The notes under the pieces: generated by a model
The model's input: the letters and a program-made list of their open reading frames with translations, nothing else
Told to the model about the DNA's origin: nothing
Database searches by the model: none
Program-made: the position numbers and the translations under genes
Source of the DNA: Buttiauxella sp. B2
Lineage (GTDB): Bacteria > Pseudomonadota > Gammaproteobacteria > Enterobacterales > Enterobacteriaceae
Assembly (NCBI RefSeq): GCF_006376615.1
Contig: NZ_VEXQ01000028.1
Span: 1-37,545, forward strand
DNA: 37,545 nt
Reading direction: 5' to 3'
In this document: positions 15,945-24,727 of the stretch, piece after piece
Layout: every line of letters begins with the position of its first letter
Numbering within the stretch: position 1 is the first letter of the stretch

Positions 15945-16868
15945 GTGAGCAATAACGTTTCGCTGTTTACTGATAAGAAATTCGCATGGATGGGTGCCGC
16001 TTTTTGTTGTTTGCTGTGGGGAAGTGCTTACCCGGCAATTAAAAACGGCTATGAAATTTTTCAGATAGCGACGGATGACCTGCCGGGAAAAATTGTTTTT
16101 GCGGGTTACCGTTTTATTATCGCGGGCCTGTTATTGCTGGCGTTTGCCTCTCTACAAGGCAAGCCGATAGCGCGGTTATCGCGTCAGCAGTTTTCACAAC
16201 TTGCGGTATTGGGCGTAACCCAAACGGCAATTCAATATATCTTCTTTTATATTGGCCTGGCTTACACCACGGGTGTAAAAGGCTCAATTATGAATGCCAC
16301 TGGCACCTTCTTCAGCGTCTTGCTGGCGCATTTTATCTATCACAACGACAAGTTGAGCATCAACAAAGTGGTGGGCTGCGTACTGGGGTTTGCTGGCGTA
16401 ATGGTGGTGAACTTCAACAGCCAGTTGATGGACTTCAGTTTTAGCTGGATGGGTGACGGCTTCGTGGTGCTGGCTGCATTTATTCTTTCTGCCGCATCTT
16501 TGTATGGCAAACGTATTTCGCAGACCATGGACGCGACGATTATGACCGGTTGGCAACTGGCGATTGGTGGCGTAGTGCTGACGGTTGGTGGTTATGCCAG
16601 CGGCGGAACACTTGCGTTTCATGGCTGGGAGTCAGTGGCGATTCTCGGTTATCTGGCGTTGTTGTCTTCTGTGGCCTTTGCGCTGTGGAGCCTGCTGCTC
16701 AAGCATAACCGCGTAGGAATGATTGCACCGTTTAACTTCCTGATCCCGGTATCGGGTGCGGTGCTTTCGGCCATTTTCCTGCAAGAGAGCATTCTCGAAT
16801 GGCGTTATGCCCTGGCACTGGTGCTGGTTTGCTTCGGTATCTGGCGAGTGAACGTTGTGCGCAGATAG
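15945..16868 (+). CDS. EamA/DMT-family transporter
   Basis: A 307-residue protein of ten predicted membrane helices in two EamA repeats (about residues 12-150 and 165-305). The N-terminal LLWGSAYPAIKNGYE motif is typical of the drug/metabolite transporter superfamily. The start is GTG 15945 with an AAGGGAAGG stretch before it; no ATG lies near. It is separated from gadC by a terminator-like hairpin and is probably its own unit. Substrate cannot be read from sequence; family members export amino acids, metabolites or drugs. Confidence 0.85.
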   Translation: MSNNVSLFTDKKFAWMGAAFCCLLWGSAYPAIKNGYEIFQIATDDLPGKIVFAGYRFIIAGLLLLAFASLQGKPIARLSRQQFSQLAVLGVTQTAIQYIFFYIGLAYTTGVKGSIMNATGTFFSVLLAHFIYHNDKLSINKVVGCVLGFAGVMVVNFNSQLMDFSFSWMGDGFVVLAAFILSAASLYGKRISQTMDATIMTGWQLAIGGVVLTVGGYASGGTLAFHGWESVAILGYLALLSSVAFALWSLLLKHNRVGMIAPFNFLIPVSGAVLSAIFLQESILEWRYALALVLVCFGIWRVNVVRR

Positions 16869-16917
16869 TTTACAAAATCGGCAAGTGCAGGCCATTATTT
16901 ATTCACACCTAATTCAG

Positions 16918-17043
<126 letters not shown>

Positions 17044-17055
17044 AAGGACCTGCCA

Positions 17056-17943
17056 ATGACCAGACTGACTGCAAAAGATTTCCCGCCTGAATTACTCGAA
17101 TACTTCGATTTCTACGTACACGGAAAAATCAGCAAGCGTGAGTTTCTCGACATCGCCGGGAAATTTGTTGTCGGTGGGCTTTCTGCTGTTGCCCTCGGAA
17201 CGCTGCTAACGCCGAATTACGCCTTCGCCGAGCAAGTGGAATTTACCGACCCCGATATTGTGGCTGAATATATCCAATACCCATCTCCGCAAGGGCATGG
17301 GCAAGTGAGGGGCTACATGGTACGCCCGGCGAAAGCTGAGGGTAAAGTTCCGGCCGTGGTGGTGGTGCATGAAAACCGTGGGCTCAATCCTTACATTGAA
17401 GATGTGGCACGGCGCGTCGCCAAAGCCGGATTTATTGCACTGGCACCAGACGGATTAAGCTCGGTTGGCGGTTATCCGGGTAATGATGAAAAAGGGCGCG
17501 AGCTGCAATCTCAGGTCGACCCGACGAAACTGATGAATGATTTCTTTGCCGCAATTGAGTTTTTGATGCACCACGATGCAGTGACCGGGAAAGTTGGCAT
17601 CACCGGTTTTTGTTATGGCGGAGGGGTTGCGAATGCCGCAGCGGTGGCTTATCCGGAATTAGCCGCAGCCGTGCCGTTCTACGGGCGTCAACCAAAAGCG
17701 GAAGATGTGCCACGCATAAAAGCGCCTTTATTACTGCATTACGGTGAGCTGGATTCGCGCATTAACGAAGGATGGCCTGCGTATGAAGCAGCGCTGAAAG
17801 CGAACCATAAAGTCTACGAAGGTTATATCTACCCAGGCGTGAATCATGGATTCCACAATGACTCGACACCGCGTTACGACAAAGCAGCGGCGGAGCTTGC
17901 GTGGTCGCGAACCATCGACTGGTTCCGCAAGTATCTGGCCTAA
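17056..17943 (+). CDS. yghX: YghX dienelactone-hydrolase-family protein
   Basis: A 295-residue alpha/beta hydrolase started at ATG 17056 (MTRLTAKDFP, as in E. coli YghX); the frame open further upstream lies inside an ERIC element. An N-terminal helix (FVVGGLSAVALGTLL) precedes LTPNYAFAEQ, so the protein may be exported or membrane-tethered. The nucleophile is Cys186 in GFCYGGG, and the C-terminal His is in PGVNHGFHND, matching the dienelactone hydrolase triad. The substrate is unknown. E. coli K-12 carries yghX as a broken gene, whereas this copy is intact. It converges on the GGDEF gene with a 2-base gap. Confidence 0.93.
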   Translation: MTRLTAKDFPPELLEYFDFYVHGKISKREFLDIAGKFVVGGLSAVALGTLLTPNYAFAEQVEFTDPDIVAEYIQYPSPQGHGQVRGYMVRPAKAEGKVPAVVVVHENRGLNPYIEDVARRVAKAGFIALAPDGLSSVGGYPGNDEKGRELQSQVDPTKLMNDFFAAIEFLMHHDAVTGKVGITGFCYGGGVANAAAVAYPELAAAVPFYGRQPKAEDVPRIKAPLLLHYGELDSRINEGWPAYEAALKANHKVYEGYIYPGVNHGFHNDSTPRYDKAAAELAWSRTIDWFRKYLA

Positions 17944-17945
17944 GC

Positions 17946-18911
17946 CTATCCCTGAATAAGGATCCTGGCCCCTAGCGCGATGCCATTTTTGCCGCTGCGT
18001 TTAATCAGATACATGGATTCATCGGCACGAATTACCGCATCACTAAAGTTGTCGCTGGCCCAGGATTCGTTAACGCCAATGGAAACACCGACGCTCGCGG
18101 TCCCATTACCCAATTCAAAAGGTGTGATGGCAGCATCAAGGCAGCGTAGGGCAATTTTGCCGATTTCTGGGCTTTCCAGCGACCACGGTAGCAGCAGGAT
18201 AAATTCATCTCCCCCGATGCGACCGATGGTGACCTCTGGTGGACATGCATCATGCAGCCGTTGGCTTAATTGCAGGAGAACCTCGTCACCGCTGCGGTGG
18301 CCCAGGGTATCGTTAACGTTTTTAAAGTTATCGAGGTCGATAAAGGCTATCGACAGTGCGCCGAGTTTTTTTAATAGATCAAACTGCGAATGCAGTGCGT
18401 AGCGGTTGGCAAGGCTGGTCAGCGGGTCGTGGTTGGCGAGTTTAGCAAGCTGTTGTTCGTACTGTTTTTCTTTGGTCATGTCGATGTGCGTGCCGGTGAC
18501 TTTGAGTGGTTTTCCGTCATCACTCCATTCGCTTACTCTTCCCCGATCAAGCACCCAGGTAATGGTGCCATTTTTCGCCTGCATGCGATGCAGCGCTTCA
18601 TAATAGGGTGTTTTACCGTCGAGATGGTCGTAAAACGCAGCCAATACCATCTCTTTGTCTTCCGGGTGCAGGTGCTCACGCCACACATCAAAATGAGCGC
18701 TAAGTTCTTTGGGCCGGTAGCCCAGCATGGAACCCCAGCGGCGATTGAAAATAACTAACTTGCCGCTTGGCAAATCTAATTGCCATAAACACAAGCCTGT
18801 CCCGTCCAGAGCTGCACTCAACTTGTTTCGTGAGTCGTGTGCAATTCTCTTGAGCCGGGCATTGTGCTTTTTGAGGTTCTGGATCTGCTGCCTGAGAATA
18901 TCTTCTGACAT
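17946..18911 (-). CDS. PAS-GGDEF diguanylate cyclase
   Basis: A 321-residue soluble protein with an N-terminal coiled-coil (about 1-30), a PAS domain with its PAC tail (32-148) and a GGDEF domain (160-318). The active motif GGDEF is intact at residues 233-237 and the metal-binding FIDLDNFKNVND is present, so it should make c-di-GMP from two GTP. The position for the inhibitory RxxD I-site (224-227) reads PPEV, so classical product inhibition is not expected. There is no membrane segment; the PAS domain supplies the signal. Not assigned to a named E. coli Dgc. Confidence 0.9.
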   Translation of the reverse strand: MSEDILRQQIQNLKKHNARLKRIAHDSRNKLSAALDGTGLCLWQLDLPSGKLVIFNRRWGSMLGYRPKELSAHFDVWREHLHPEDKEMVLAAFYDHLDGKTPYYEALHRMQAKNGTITWVLDRGRVSEWSDDGKPLKVTGTHIDMTKEKQYEQQLAKLANHDPLTSLANRYALHSQFDLLKKLGALSIAFIDLDNFKNVNDTLGHRSGDEVLLQLSQRLHDACPPEVTIGRIGGDEFILLLPWSLESPEIGKIALRCLDAAITPFELGNGTASVGVSIGVNESWASDNFSDAVIRADESMYLIKRSGKNGIALGARILIQG

Positions 18912-18989
18912 TGACCATAATTATGAACAAATAATATTCATTTTTAACAGCTATTGGTTAGTTGTAAATATGGCGGAGAAAATATCTTG

Positions 18990-19901
18990 TTAATTCCACT
19001 GCCGATGCGGTGTGGTCGCCATTTTTCTTTTCTCAACTGGAAGTAAGGATAAAAATACGCCGCTGAGCATTCCCGCGAGCAAAATCCACGAAGTCGAAGA
19101 AAACTCGCGGTCCATAACCATGGATTCCAGGAAGACGGCGATAACAGGGAAGCAGATAAACACTAACGATGTGTTAAAAGTCGACACACGCTTTTGCAGT
19201 GAGAAATAGCACAGGATCCCGAATACGCCCGCTACCACTCCGAGGTAAATAATTGAAGATAAAGACAGCCAGGTGATACTTCCAATTTCTGGCTTCTCGA
19301 CTATCGCGCCAGTCAGCGTTAGCAGTACACCCGCCGCCAGGCAGGGCAGAGCGTTGAACGTGAACAGCGAAACCCGGCAGTTACGCCGCTTGCATTGCAC
19401 GTACATAAAAGCGTGCATGATGACGGCGACAACGATGGCGAATGCGCCTTTCCAGTTGTTGCTCAGAGCGGTTCTGGATTCTTCCTGCAGCAGGCTAAAC
19501 AGAGACAGAATGGTCAGCAACGCCCCCGCGAGTTGCAGCAAGCTGGTGGGAGCATTGAGTACTGCAATCGAAATCAACACTACGGCGACAGGCATGCTGG
19601 CGAAGATTATCGCGGCTGTGCTGGCGTTGACATACTGTTGGCCATAAATCACCAGCGTAAACGGCAAGCAAAAACAAAATAAGAACACGCAGAACTGGAA
19701 TAACCGATGGCCTGGCGGAAATAACAATGACCCGCGGGTGATACGCAACAGCAAGAACAGCAGGGGAGCGGCACTTAAAAAGCGCAGCCCCGTGGCAAAT
19801 ATCGGCGGCATGCTGACCAATGCGAATTTCATGGCAAGCCAGGTTGTCCCCCACGTCAGAATAACGATAGTGAAAAGAATAAGTATTTTTGCTTTCTGCA
19901 T
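18990..19901 (-). CDS. EamA/DMT-family transporter
   Basis: A 303-residue protein with ten predicted membrane helices in two EamA repeats; the first helix carries TWGTTWLAMKFAL, the family hallmark. The start ATG 19901 follows AAGGAGTCCCCT. It begins 24 bases after yiaV on the same strand and may be the third gene of a yiaW-yiaV-eamA transcript. Substrate unknown. It is a different subgroup from the DMT protein at 15945. Confidence 0.87.
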   Translation of the reverse strand: MQKAKILILFTIVILTWGTTWLAMKFALVSMPPIFATGLRFLSAAPLLFLLLRITRGSLLFPPGHRLFQFCVFLFCFCLPFTLVIYGQQYVNASTAAIIFASMPVAVVLISIAVLNAPTSLLQLAGALLTILSLFSLLQEESRTALSNNWKGAFAIVVAVIMHAFMYVQCKRRNCRVSLFTFNALPCLAAGVLLTLTGAIVEKPEIGSITWLSLSSIIYLGVVAGVFGILCYFSLQKRVSTFNTSLVFICFPVIAVFLESMVMDREFSSTSWILLAGMLSGVFLSLLPVEKRKMATTPHRQWN

Positions 19902-19925
19902 AGGGGACTCCTTTTTAGCCTTAAA

Positions 19926-21065
19926 TCAATGATCGATATAGAGATAATGTGTCCAGCTGGTCATGCGCAGCAGGATTTTACGGATAATAGAAACATGCTC
20001 GAAATACCCTGAATACACCGCGACCTGGCCCATGGTCCCAGCGGGTAATCTCTCCACATCTGCAACATTGTTCAGTTCAATTTCGGCATAGATACCGTCG
20101 AGTTTTGGGTCAAGACTCAGGCCTTGCAAATGGCCCTGAGCCTGATAGCTACTGTTGGCAATTGCAGGGAGGATTTGCTTCACTTTTCCTTTAACTACGC
20201 TGCCAGGCAGACCATTAAAGACCACTTCAGCCTGGTCGCCAGCGGTTAAACGCAGGGCAGAGTTTTGGCGGAATACGGCGTAAACACTGGTTTTCTGTTC
20301 GGGAACAAATACCATCACCGGACGCAGCGGTAACGGACGCACAAACATACCTGGTTTCAGGAAAAGCTGTGTGGCGTAACCATCGCTAGGAGCGCGAATA
20401 ACCGTTTTCGCAAGGAAATATTCTGCTTCTTTAAGCTGAGACTTCAGCCTGTACACCGTGGCATTTTCACCGTTTACCAGGGCATCCAACTGGGCTTCCG
20501 TTTGATCTCTTTTCGACAGGGAAGAGCGCCACTGTGCTTGTGCCGCCAGATAATTTTGTTGTGCGCTAACCACTTCCTGGTCGGTAAACGGGCTTTTCAT
20601 TTTGTCCCGGCTACCATTGCGGTAACGGTCTGCATCTTTTAATGCTAAATCACGTAATGCTTTCGCTTGTGAGATATCGGCATTTTCGGAAGCCAGGCGT
20701 GCTTTAAGCATTTCAACGTTCTGCTGGGCGCTTTCAATCTCACCTTGCAGCGCTTCGACTTTGGCCTCATATGCGGTTGGGTCGATACGGAATAAGAAAT
20801 CGCCTTTTTTCAGCTTCTTGTTGGCGTCGGGGGTGACTTCTACCACCACACCTTCTACTTCCGGAATAATAGGCAATGTCACTGTAACCATCTGCGCCCG
20901 TTCGGTATAAGGATGGTTATAGTTCATTAATAACAGCAGTGAGCCAATAAGAATAACCCCACCCAATACAGCAGTCGGAACACTCCATTTATTTAGCGGA
21001 ATTTTAAAGAATTTAAATATACCAAAACAAATTGCGGTATAAGTAAGGATAAGTAATAAATCCAC
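19926..21065 (-). CDS. yiaV: YiaV, HlyD-family membrane-fusion protein
   Basis: A 379-residue periplasmic adaptor anchored by N-terminal membrane helices (about residues 3-18 and 32-50). The lipoyl/barrel-sandwich half IIPEVEGVVVEV is followed by a long coiled-coil hairpin (about 95-215), the second lipoyl half (VIRAPSDGYATQLFLKPGMF) and a beta-barrel region. The C-terminus RKILLRMTSWTHYLYIDH matches E. coli YiaV (378 residues). HlyD-type proteins bridge inner-membrane pumps and outer-membrane channels, but no pump is encoded beside it. It is preceded by yiaW with a 16-base gap. Confidence 0.92.
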   Translation of the reverse strand: MDLLLILTYTAICFGIFKFFKIPLNKWSVPTAVLGGVILIGSLLLLMNYNHPYTERAQMVTVTLPIIPEVEGVVVEVTPDANKKLKKGDFLFRIDPTAYEAKVEALQGEIESAQQNVEMLKARLASENADISQAKALRDLALKDADRYRNGSRDKMKSPFTDQEVVSAQQNYLAAQAQWRSSLSKRDQTEAQLDALVNGENATVYRLKSQLKEAEYFLAKTVIRAPSDGYATQLFLKPGMFVRPLPLRPVMVFVPEQKTSVYAVFRQNSALRLTAGDQAEVVFNGLPGSVVKGKVKQILPAIANSSYQAQGHLQGLSLDPKLDGIYAEIELNNVADVERLPAGTMGQVAVYSGYFEHVSIIRKILLRMTSWTHYLYIDH

Positions 21066-21081
21066 AATGTATCCTGGTTAA

Positions 21082-21411
21082 TTAGTCGGTTGTTGATGAC
21101 TTGCTTTTATTGTGTTCGTGCTGAGATTCCAGCCGCGCCAGTCTTTCTCTTAGCATTTCTATTTCATTATTTTTAACGGTAAATCCCCAGCCTCTGTCTT
21201 CGCGATATAACATCGCCCAGATCCACAGGAACGGCCATAATACATGCAGTGTGAACAAACTCACCCAACCTGCAGCATGAATGGCATCTTGATGAGGATG
21301 ATTGCGATGCACCGCAATTTCATAGGGAATATCGTGTACGACAATCACGCCATAAAAGAGCGTAAGGGCTACAAAAATAAGCACGCCTAAGGCAAAGTAA
21401 TCGAGAAACAT
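21082..21411 (-). CDS. yiaW: YiaW, DUF3302 inner-membrane protein
   Basis: A 109-residue protein. I start at ATG 21411 (MFLDYFALGVLIF), the E. coli YiaW start; an in-frame ATG at 21447 would add 12 residues. Two membrane helices (about residues 6-26 and 45-68) flank the HDIPYEIAVHRNHPHQDAI loop; AGWVSLFTLHVLWPFLWIWA is the family core. The C-terminal tail is a short coiled coil. It is always found with yiaV, so it is presumably the membrane partner of that adaptor. Confidence 0.9.
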   Translation of the reverse strand: MFLDYFALGVLIFVALTLFYGVIVVHDIPYEIAVHRNHPHQDAIHAAGWVSLFTLHVLWPFLWIWAMLYREDRGWGFTVKNNEIEMLRERLARLESQHEHNKSKSSTTD

Positions 21412-21505
21412 AGATGGGTGCCCCCGTAATAAAATGTTTGGTGACACTAAAGAGAAGGTGTGATGGCTGCCACTTTTATTTCATTTAAAAATAAATATCA
21501 GATCA

Positions 21506-21547
21506 TTTTCCTATTGCACAAAGACGTAATAACGTGCAATAGGAAAA
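21506..21547. promoter_or_regulatory. Perfect 14-bp inverted repeat upstream of yiaW
   Basis: TTTTCCTATTGCAC (21506-21519) and GTGCAATAGGAAAA (21534-21547) are exact reverse complements around a 14-base spacer. The arms have T outside left and A outside right, the opposite of a terminator. It may be an operator or cruciform site in the yiaW promoter region. Confidence 0.5.
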
Positions 21548-21683
21548 ATGGAAAATTACACTTCTTTTCAACACGGAAATAGTTGTAAGGAATTTGATAA
21601 ATTTTGTTTTGTTGGTAACAATCACGGTTGTATCTATCGGCCAAAAACAGCAAGGTGTCGCACCCTGCCAGGCTTTTAGTGTG

Positions 21684-21807
21684 ATACACCGCTATCTTTC
21701 GAGTTGTAGGGATATTGGCTACACACGCCCAGTCGCTTAAACTTACGTCAATGACTGGGGATGAGCCCCCTTACCGCCTACCTGCAGCTCAAAATATAAA
21801 GGTTATA
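21684..21807. repeat. Degenerate ERIC element upstream of the IprA-like gene
   Basis: About 124 bases that follow the ERIC plan in order: CTTTCGAGTTGTAG, ATTGGCTAC, CGCCCAGTCGCTTAAACTTA, GACTGGGGAT, CCTTACCGCCTACCTGCAGC, then TCAAAATATAAAGGTTATA. Many positions differ from the consensus but arm order and total length agree. A TATACT box at 21806-21811 at its right end could be the -10 of the downstream gene. The rest of the 21412-21849 gap shows only the palindrome at 21506. Confidence 0.7.
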
Positions 21808-21849
21808 TACTCTAGGGTACAGGCGTAAACAGACAGTAATGGAAACAAA

Positions 21850-22479
21850 ATGACGATACCTCCTCCCACCCGCCCGGAAGCCGCAATCGAGCGTCTGATT
21901 GCAGTCCTGGAACCCCATGGAACGCCGATGGAAGTCGTTCCCCGTAAGCGCATAAACTGGGGGTATAAGCATAGCCCGCAATTTTATATCTTCAAGAAAG
22001 GCGAGTTATCTGTCCTGCGGACAACAGACGGCCTGGTTATCGCGACGGTATACGATCAAAATGTGTTCGGCATTGCAGAGAGCATACAACCTCTACGCAG
22101 CCATATTTTGCGTGCAGAAACCGAATGCACCATACTGCGTCTTGATGCCAGTCTGGCGCATGAACTTATTACCCAGCATGATATGTGGAAGGATATAGCG
22201 ATAATCCTCGCTTATTACACCACCCGTCTTTTCTATCGTGATTCTGTTGTGGTACAGCAACGCACATATTCCATCATTCGTGGCCATCTTGTTGAGCTGA
22301 TTCTTTTGCCAGAAGATTTACGATTAAGAACATCAATCCTTGATTATATTCAGGAGAGAACTCACTTATCACGTAGCAGTATTTTAAATGTGATGTTTGC
22401 CTTAAAGAACGGTGGATACATAGAGATTAAGCGTGGCGGATATTTACTGAATGTTATAAATTTGCCAGATAAATTCTAG
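21850..22479 (+). CDS. IprA/YaiV-like winged-helix regulator
   Basis: A 209-residue protein with the plan of E. coli IprA (YaiV): an N-terminal degenerate cyclic-nucleotide-like beta domain (about 35-110; FYIFKKGELSVLR, then VFGIAESI), a linker helix, and a C-terminal winged helix (about 150-205) with YIQERTHLSRSSILNVMFAL and GGYIEIKRGGYLLNV wing. IprA affects hydrogen peroxide resistance in E. coli and Salmonella. This is a paralogue-level resemblance, so no symbol is given. ATG 21850 has no strong Shine-Dalgarno, and the leader contains a degenerate ERIC. A target could be the OmpA paralogue 175 bases downstream. Confidence 0.75.
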   Translation: MTIPPPTRPEAAIERLIAVLEPHGTPMEVVPRKRINWGYKHSPQFYIFKKGELSVLRTTDGLVIATVYDQNVFGIAESIQPLRSHILRAETECTILRLDASLAHELITQHDMWKDIAIILAYYTTRLFYRDSVVVQQRTYSIIRGHLVELILLPEDLRLRTSILDYIQERTHLSRSSILNVMFALKNGGYIEIKRGGYLLNVINLPDKF

Positions 22480-22654
22480 CTTTCAGCTTAGTAATCAGCG
22501 AGGTAAATGCGTGGCTACCATTATCTCGTCTAATTTTTTTTCATGTAAAAATAAACAAAAATAATATTCCATCAGCAAGGATCCCTGAATATTATTCGTC
22601 GCTGAAATATTAAAACCACTGAGTAACCTCTCAGCAGCGATTTCAAGGATCATT

Positions 22655-23713
22655 ATGAAAAAGTCTCTTATTGCATTAATCGTACTCAACGCCTTCGCAG
22701 TAACAAATGCTAATGCCGCAGCCGATGCCAATACCTGGTACGGTGGTGCAAAATTAGGATGGTCACATTATTTTGATGCCAACGGTAACAATAATTCTAA
22801 TGGTGACCTGAATAACGCCAATGAGTTTGATACCAGTAATGATACCGTTGGTGGCGGCGTATTTGGTGGTTATCAAATCCTTCCGTGGTTGGCTGTTGAA
22901 GGTGGTTACGACTATCTCGGCAATATGCAGATTCAAGGCAACAACGGTGTTGATGGTGCCAAAATGGGCGCTCAGGGTCTGCAACTGTCTATGAAAGCCA
23001 GTTATGCATTTACTGAAAGCTGGGATATTTATGGCCGTGCGGGTGCAATGGCATATCGTGCAGAAACTCAACAAGATGACCGTACCAAATTTGAGACAGG
23101 CGTGCGCCCATTGGCCGCTATCGGTACAGAATATGAGTTTAATGACAACTGGGCTGGCCGTGTAGAGTATCAGTGGGTAAGTAATGTAGGTAACTCTAAC
23201 CAGATTGGTGTCTCTGCTGATGTTGGTACGGTAACTGCCGGTGTGGTTTACCGTTTTGGTCAGAATGCAGCAGCGCCTGTCGTTGCACCAGCACCTGCTC
23301 CAGTGGAAGCGCCAGTTGAACCACAACGCTTCAATCTGAAATCGGACGTTATGTTTGGTTTTAACTCCTCCACCCTTTCACCTGAGGGTGAAGCTGCGGT
23401 ACGTGATCTCTACAATCGTCCAGAAATTCAGGCTGCTAAAGAACAAACCACAGTAGTGATTGGTTATAGCGATCGTATGGGTTCTTCGAATTACAACCTC
23501 GACCTTTCTACAAAGCGTGCGCAGAGCGTGGCGGATGAACTGGTTCGTTTAGGGATGCCAGCACAGAATGTTCAGGCTGAAGGCCGTGGTTCAAGCGAAC
23601 CCGTTACCGGAACAACCTGTGATTCGGTGCAAGAGCGTAATGAGCTGATCAACTGCCTGGCTCCCGATCGCCGTGTTGTTGTAGAAATCGCAGGTGTAGC
23701 AGTACAACAGTAA
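22655..23713 (+). CDS. OmpA-family outer-membrane protein (paralogue)
   Basis: A 352-residue protein with signal peptide (1-21, ending ANA), an eight-strand OmpA barrel (about 22-198, closing VVYRFGQN), a Pro/Ala linker (APVVAPAPAPVEAPVEP) and the OmpA-C peptidoglycan-binding domain (about 225-350; NLDLSTKRAQSVADEL, DRRVVVEIAG). Two cysteines (TTCDSV and INCLAP) match the OmpA-C disulfide. The barrel loops are unlike E. coli OmpA: Asn/Asp-rich NGNNNSNGDLNNANE in loop 1. The neighbours are not sulA/matP, which flank the housekeeping ompA. This is probably a second, niche-specific OmpA. AAGGATC precedes ATG 22655, and a strong terminator follows. Confidence 0.9.
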   Translation: MKKSLIALIVLNAFAVTNANAAADANTWYGGAKLGWSHYFDANGNNNSNGDLNNANEFDTSNDTVGGGVFGGYQILPWLAVEGGYDYLGNMQIQGNNGVDGAKMGAQGLQLSMKASYAFTESWDIYGRAGAMAYRAETQQDDRTKFETGVRPLAAIGTEYEFNDNWAGRVEYQWVSNVGNSNQIGVSADVGTVTAGVVYRFGQNAAAPVVAPAPAPVEAPVEPQRFNLKSDVMFGFNSSTLSPEGEAAVRDLYNRPEIQAAKEQTTVVIGYSDRMGSSNYNLDLSTKRAQSVADELVRLGMPAQNVQAEGRGSSEPVTGTTCDSVQERNELINCLAPDRRVVVEIAGVAVQQ

Positions 23714-23755
23714 ATCTCCATGTAGTATTAAAAAAATAGCAGTGACGTCCGTTTT

Positions 23756-23788
23756 GCCCGATGCATTGTGCCTGTCGGGCTTTTTTTT
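23756..23788 (+). terminator. Rho-independent terminator after the OmpA paralogue
   Basis: GCCCGA (23756-23761) pairs with TCGGGC (23775-23780), followed by eight T (23781-23788). Confidence 0.85.
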
Positions 23789-23822
23789 GGTCTGAAAACC
23801 CTGATTCAAAATAAGGAAAGCG

Positions 23823-24365
23823 ATGAAATTATTAAAAGTGGTTTGTTTGGTTGGCGCGACACTTGCAGCAAGTTCAGCAAGTGCAGTGACATTTCACGGT
23901 GAGGCCGGCGGTGAATGGACCAACCTTGGGATAGCTTTTGGCGCAAATGAGCCTGGTTTTGTCTTTAGCGGTAACTGGGCACACAGCGATAACGATGGCG
24001 ATATTGCAAGCCTGGGAATGGGCTGGAATATCCCGCTTGGTTCGATTTTGATTACTCTGGGCGGCAAAACGCTTTATCTGAACCCGGATGATAATGATGA
24101 AGGTTATGCCGTAGCCGTCGGTGGCGGAGCACAACTTCCACTGGGCGAACATTTTACCCTGTTTGGCGATGGATATTATTCACCCGATTCACTCTCCAGC
24201 GGTGTGGACCAATATGGCGAAGCGAATGCTGGTCTTCGCTGGAACATTAATCCAACTTTGTCAGTTGAAGGTGGATATCGTTATGTCGGGATGAAAGGGA
24301 AAGACGGCCATAGTGATAATATCCTGGCGGACGGTGGCTACGCAGCGGTCAATTTCAGTTTCTAA
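23823..24365 (+). CDS. YfaZ-family outer-membrane protein
   Basis: A 180-residue protein with a signal peptide to about residue 21 (SSASA) and alternating beta-strand pattern throughout, ending in an aromatic YAAVNFSF as outer-membrane barrels do. The motifs EGYAVAVGGGAQLPLG, YYSPDSLSSGVDQY and EANAGLRWNI are the YfaZ family; E. coli YfaZ is also 180 residues. It may be a paralogue because its context is not that of E. coli yfaZ. AAGGAAAG lies before ATG 23823. Function unknown (predicted small porin). Confidence 0.87.
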   Translation: MKLLKVVCLVGATLAASSASAVTFHGEAGGEWTNLGIAFGANEPGFVFSGNWAHSDNDGDIASLGMGWNIPLGSILITLGGKTLYLNPDDNDEGYAVAVGGGAQLPLGEHFTLFGDGYYSPDSLSSGVDQYGEANAGLRWNINPTLSVEGGYRYVGMKGKDGHSDNILADGGYAAVNFSF

Positions 24366-24422
24366 ATACCCGTCATGCTTCTGGTAGCAGGGGGTTGGTT
24401 GCAACTCGAATTATTTATGACA
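24366..24422. repeat. Miniature ERIC-like palindrome (internally deleted)
   Basis: ATACCCGTCATGCTTCTGG at the left and GCAACTCGAATTATTTATGA at the right are the outer ends of an ERIC element with its central ~70 bases missing. It begins immediately after the stop codon of the YfaZ-like gene. Confidence 0.6.
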
Positions 24423-24575
24423 TAAATTTATTTTTATACCTGAATAGAATTGCCGAGCAATTAGTCACGCATTACAATTATCACGTTGATGCATCAAACC
24501 TCATTGATATTGTCGACCTCAAGTAATTCGATCCTTTAATATTGTTCGCGCACTTTATTGTGTCAATACAATATG

Positions 24576-24601
24576 CCCGCCTGTCCGGCGGGTATTTTTT
24601 T
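24576..24601 (+). terminator. Rho-independent terminator downstream of the YfaZ-like gene
   Basis: CCCGCC (24576-24581) pairs with GGCGGG (24587-24592) around TGTCC, followed by TATTTTTTT. Stands ~210 bases past the stop; no gene is seen between. Confidence 0.8.
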
Positions 24602-24727
24602 GTCTAAATCACAATATTTATTTTTAAATAAAAATTAATTTGAGTGAGTGTTAAAATAAAATTATGATATTCGGAGCCCACAAGGATGTAGGTTATTGCA
24701 AGTAAAGATCAAATAGTAAGCACTCAG

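Noticed and set aside
19012..19682. Plus-strand frames opposite the EamA gene at 18990-19901
   Set aside because: They are antisense shadows of a ten-helix membrane protein gene that has a clear Shine-Dalgarno and family motif.
24423..24727. Possible small gene between the YfaZ-like gene and the GAAA hairpin
   Set aside because: The stretch is AT-rich, contains a terminator at 24576, and offers no open frame with a ribosome site.
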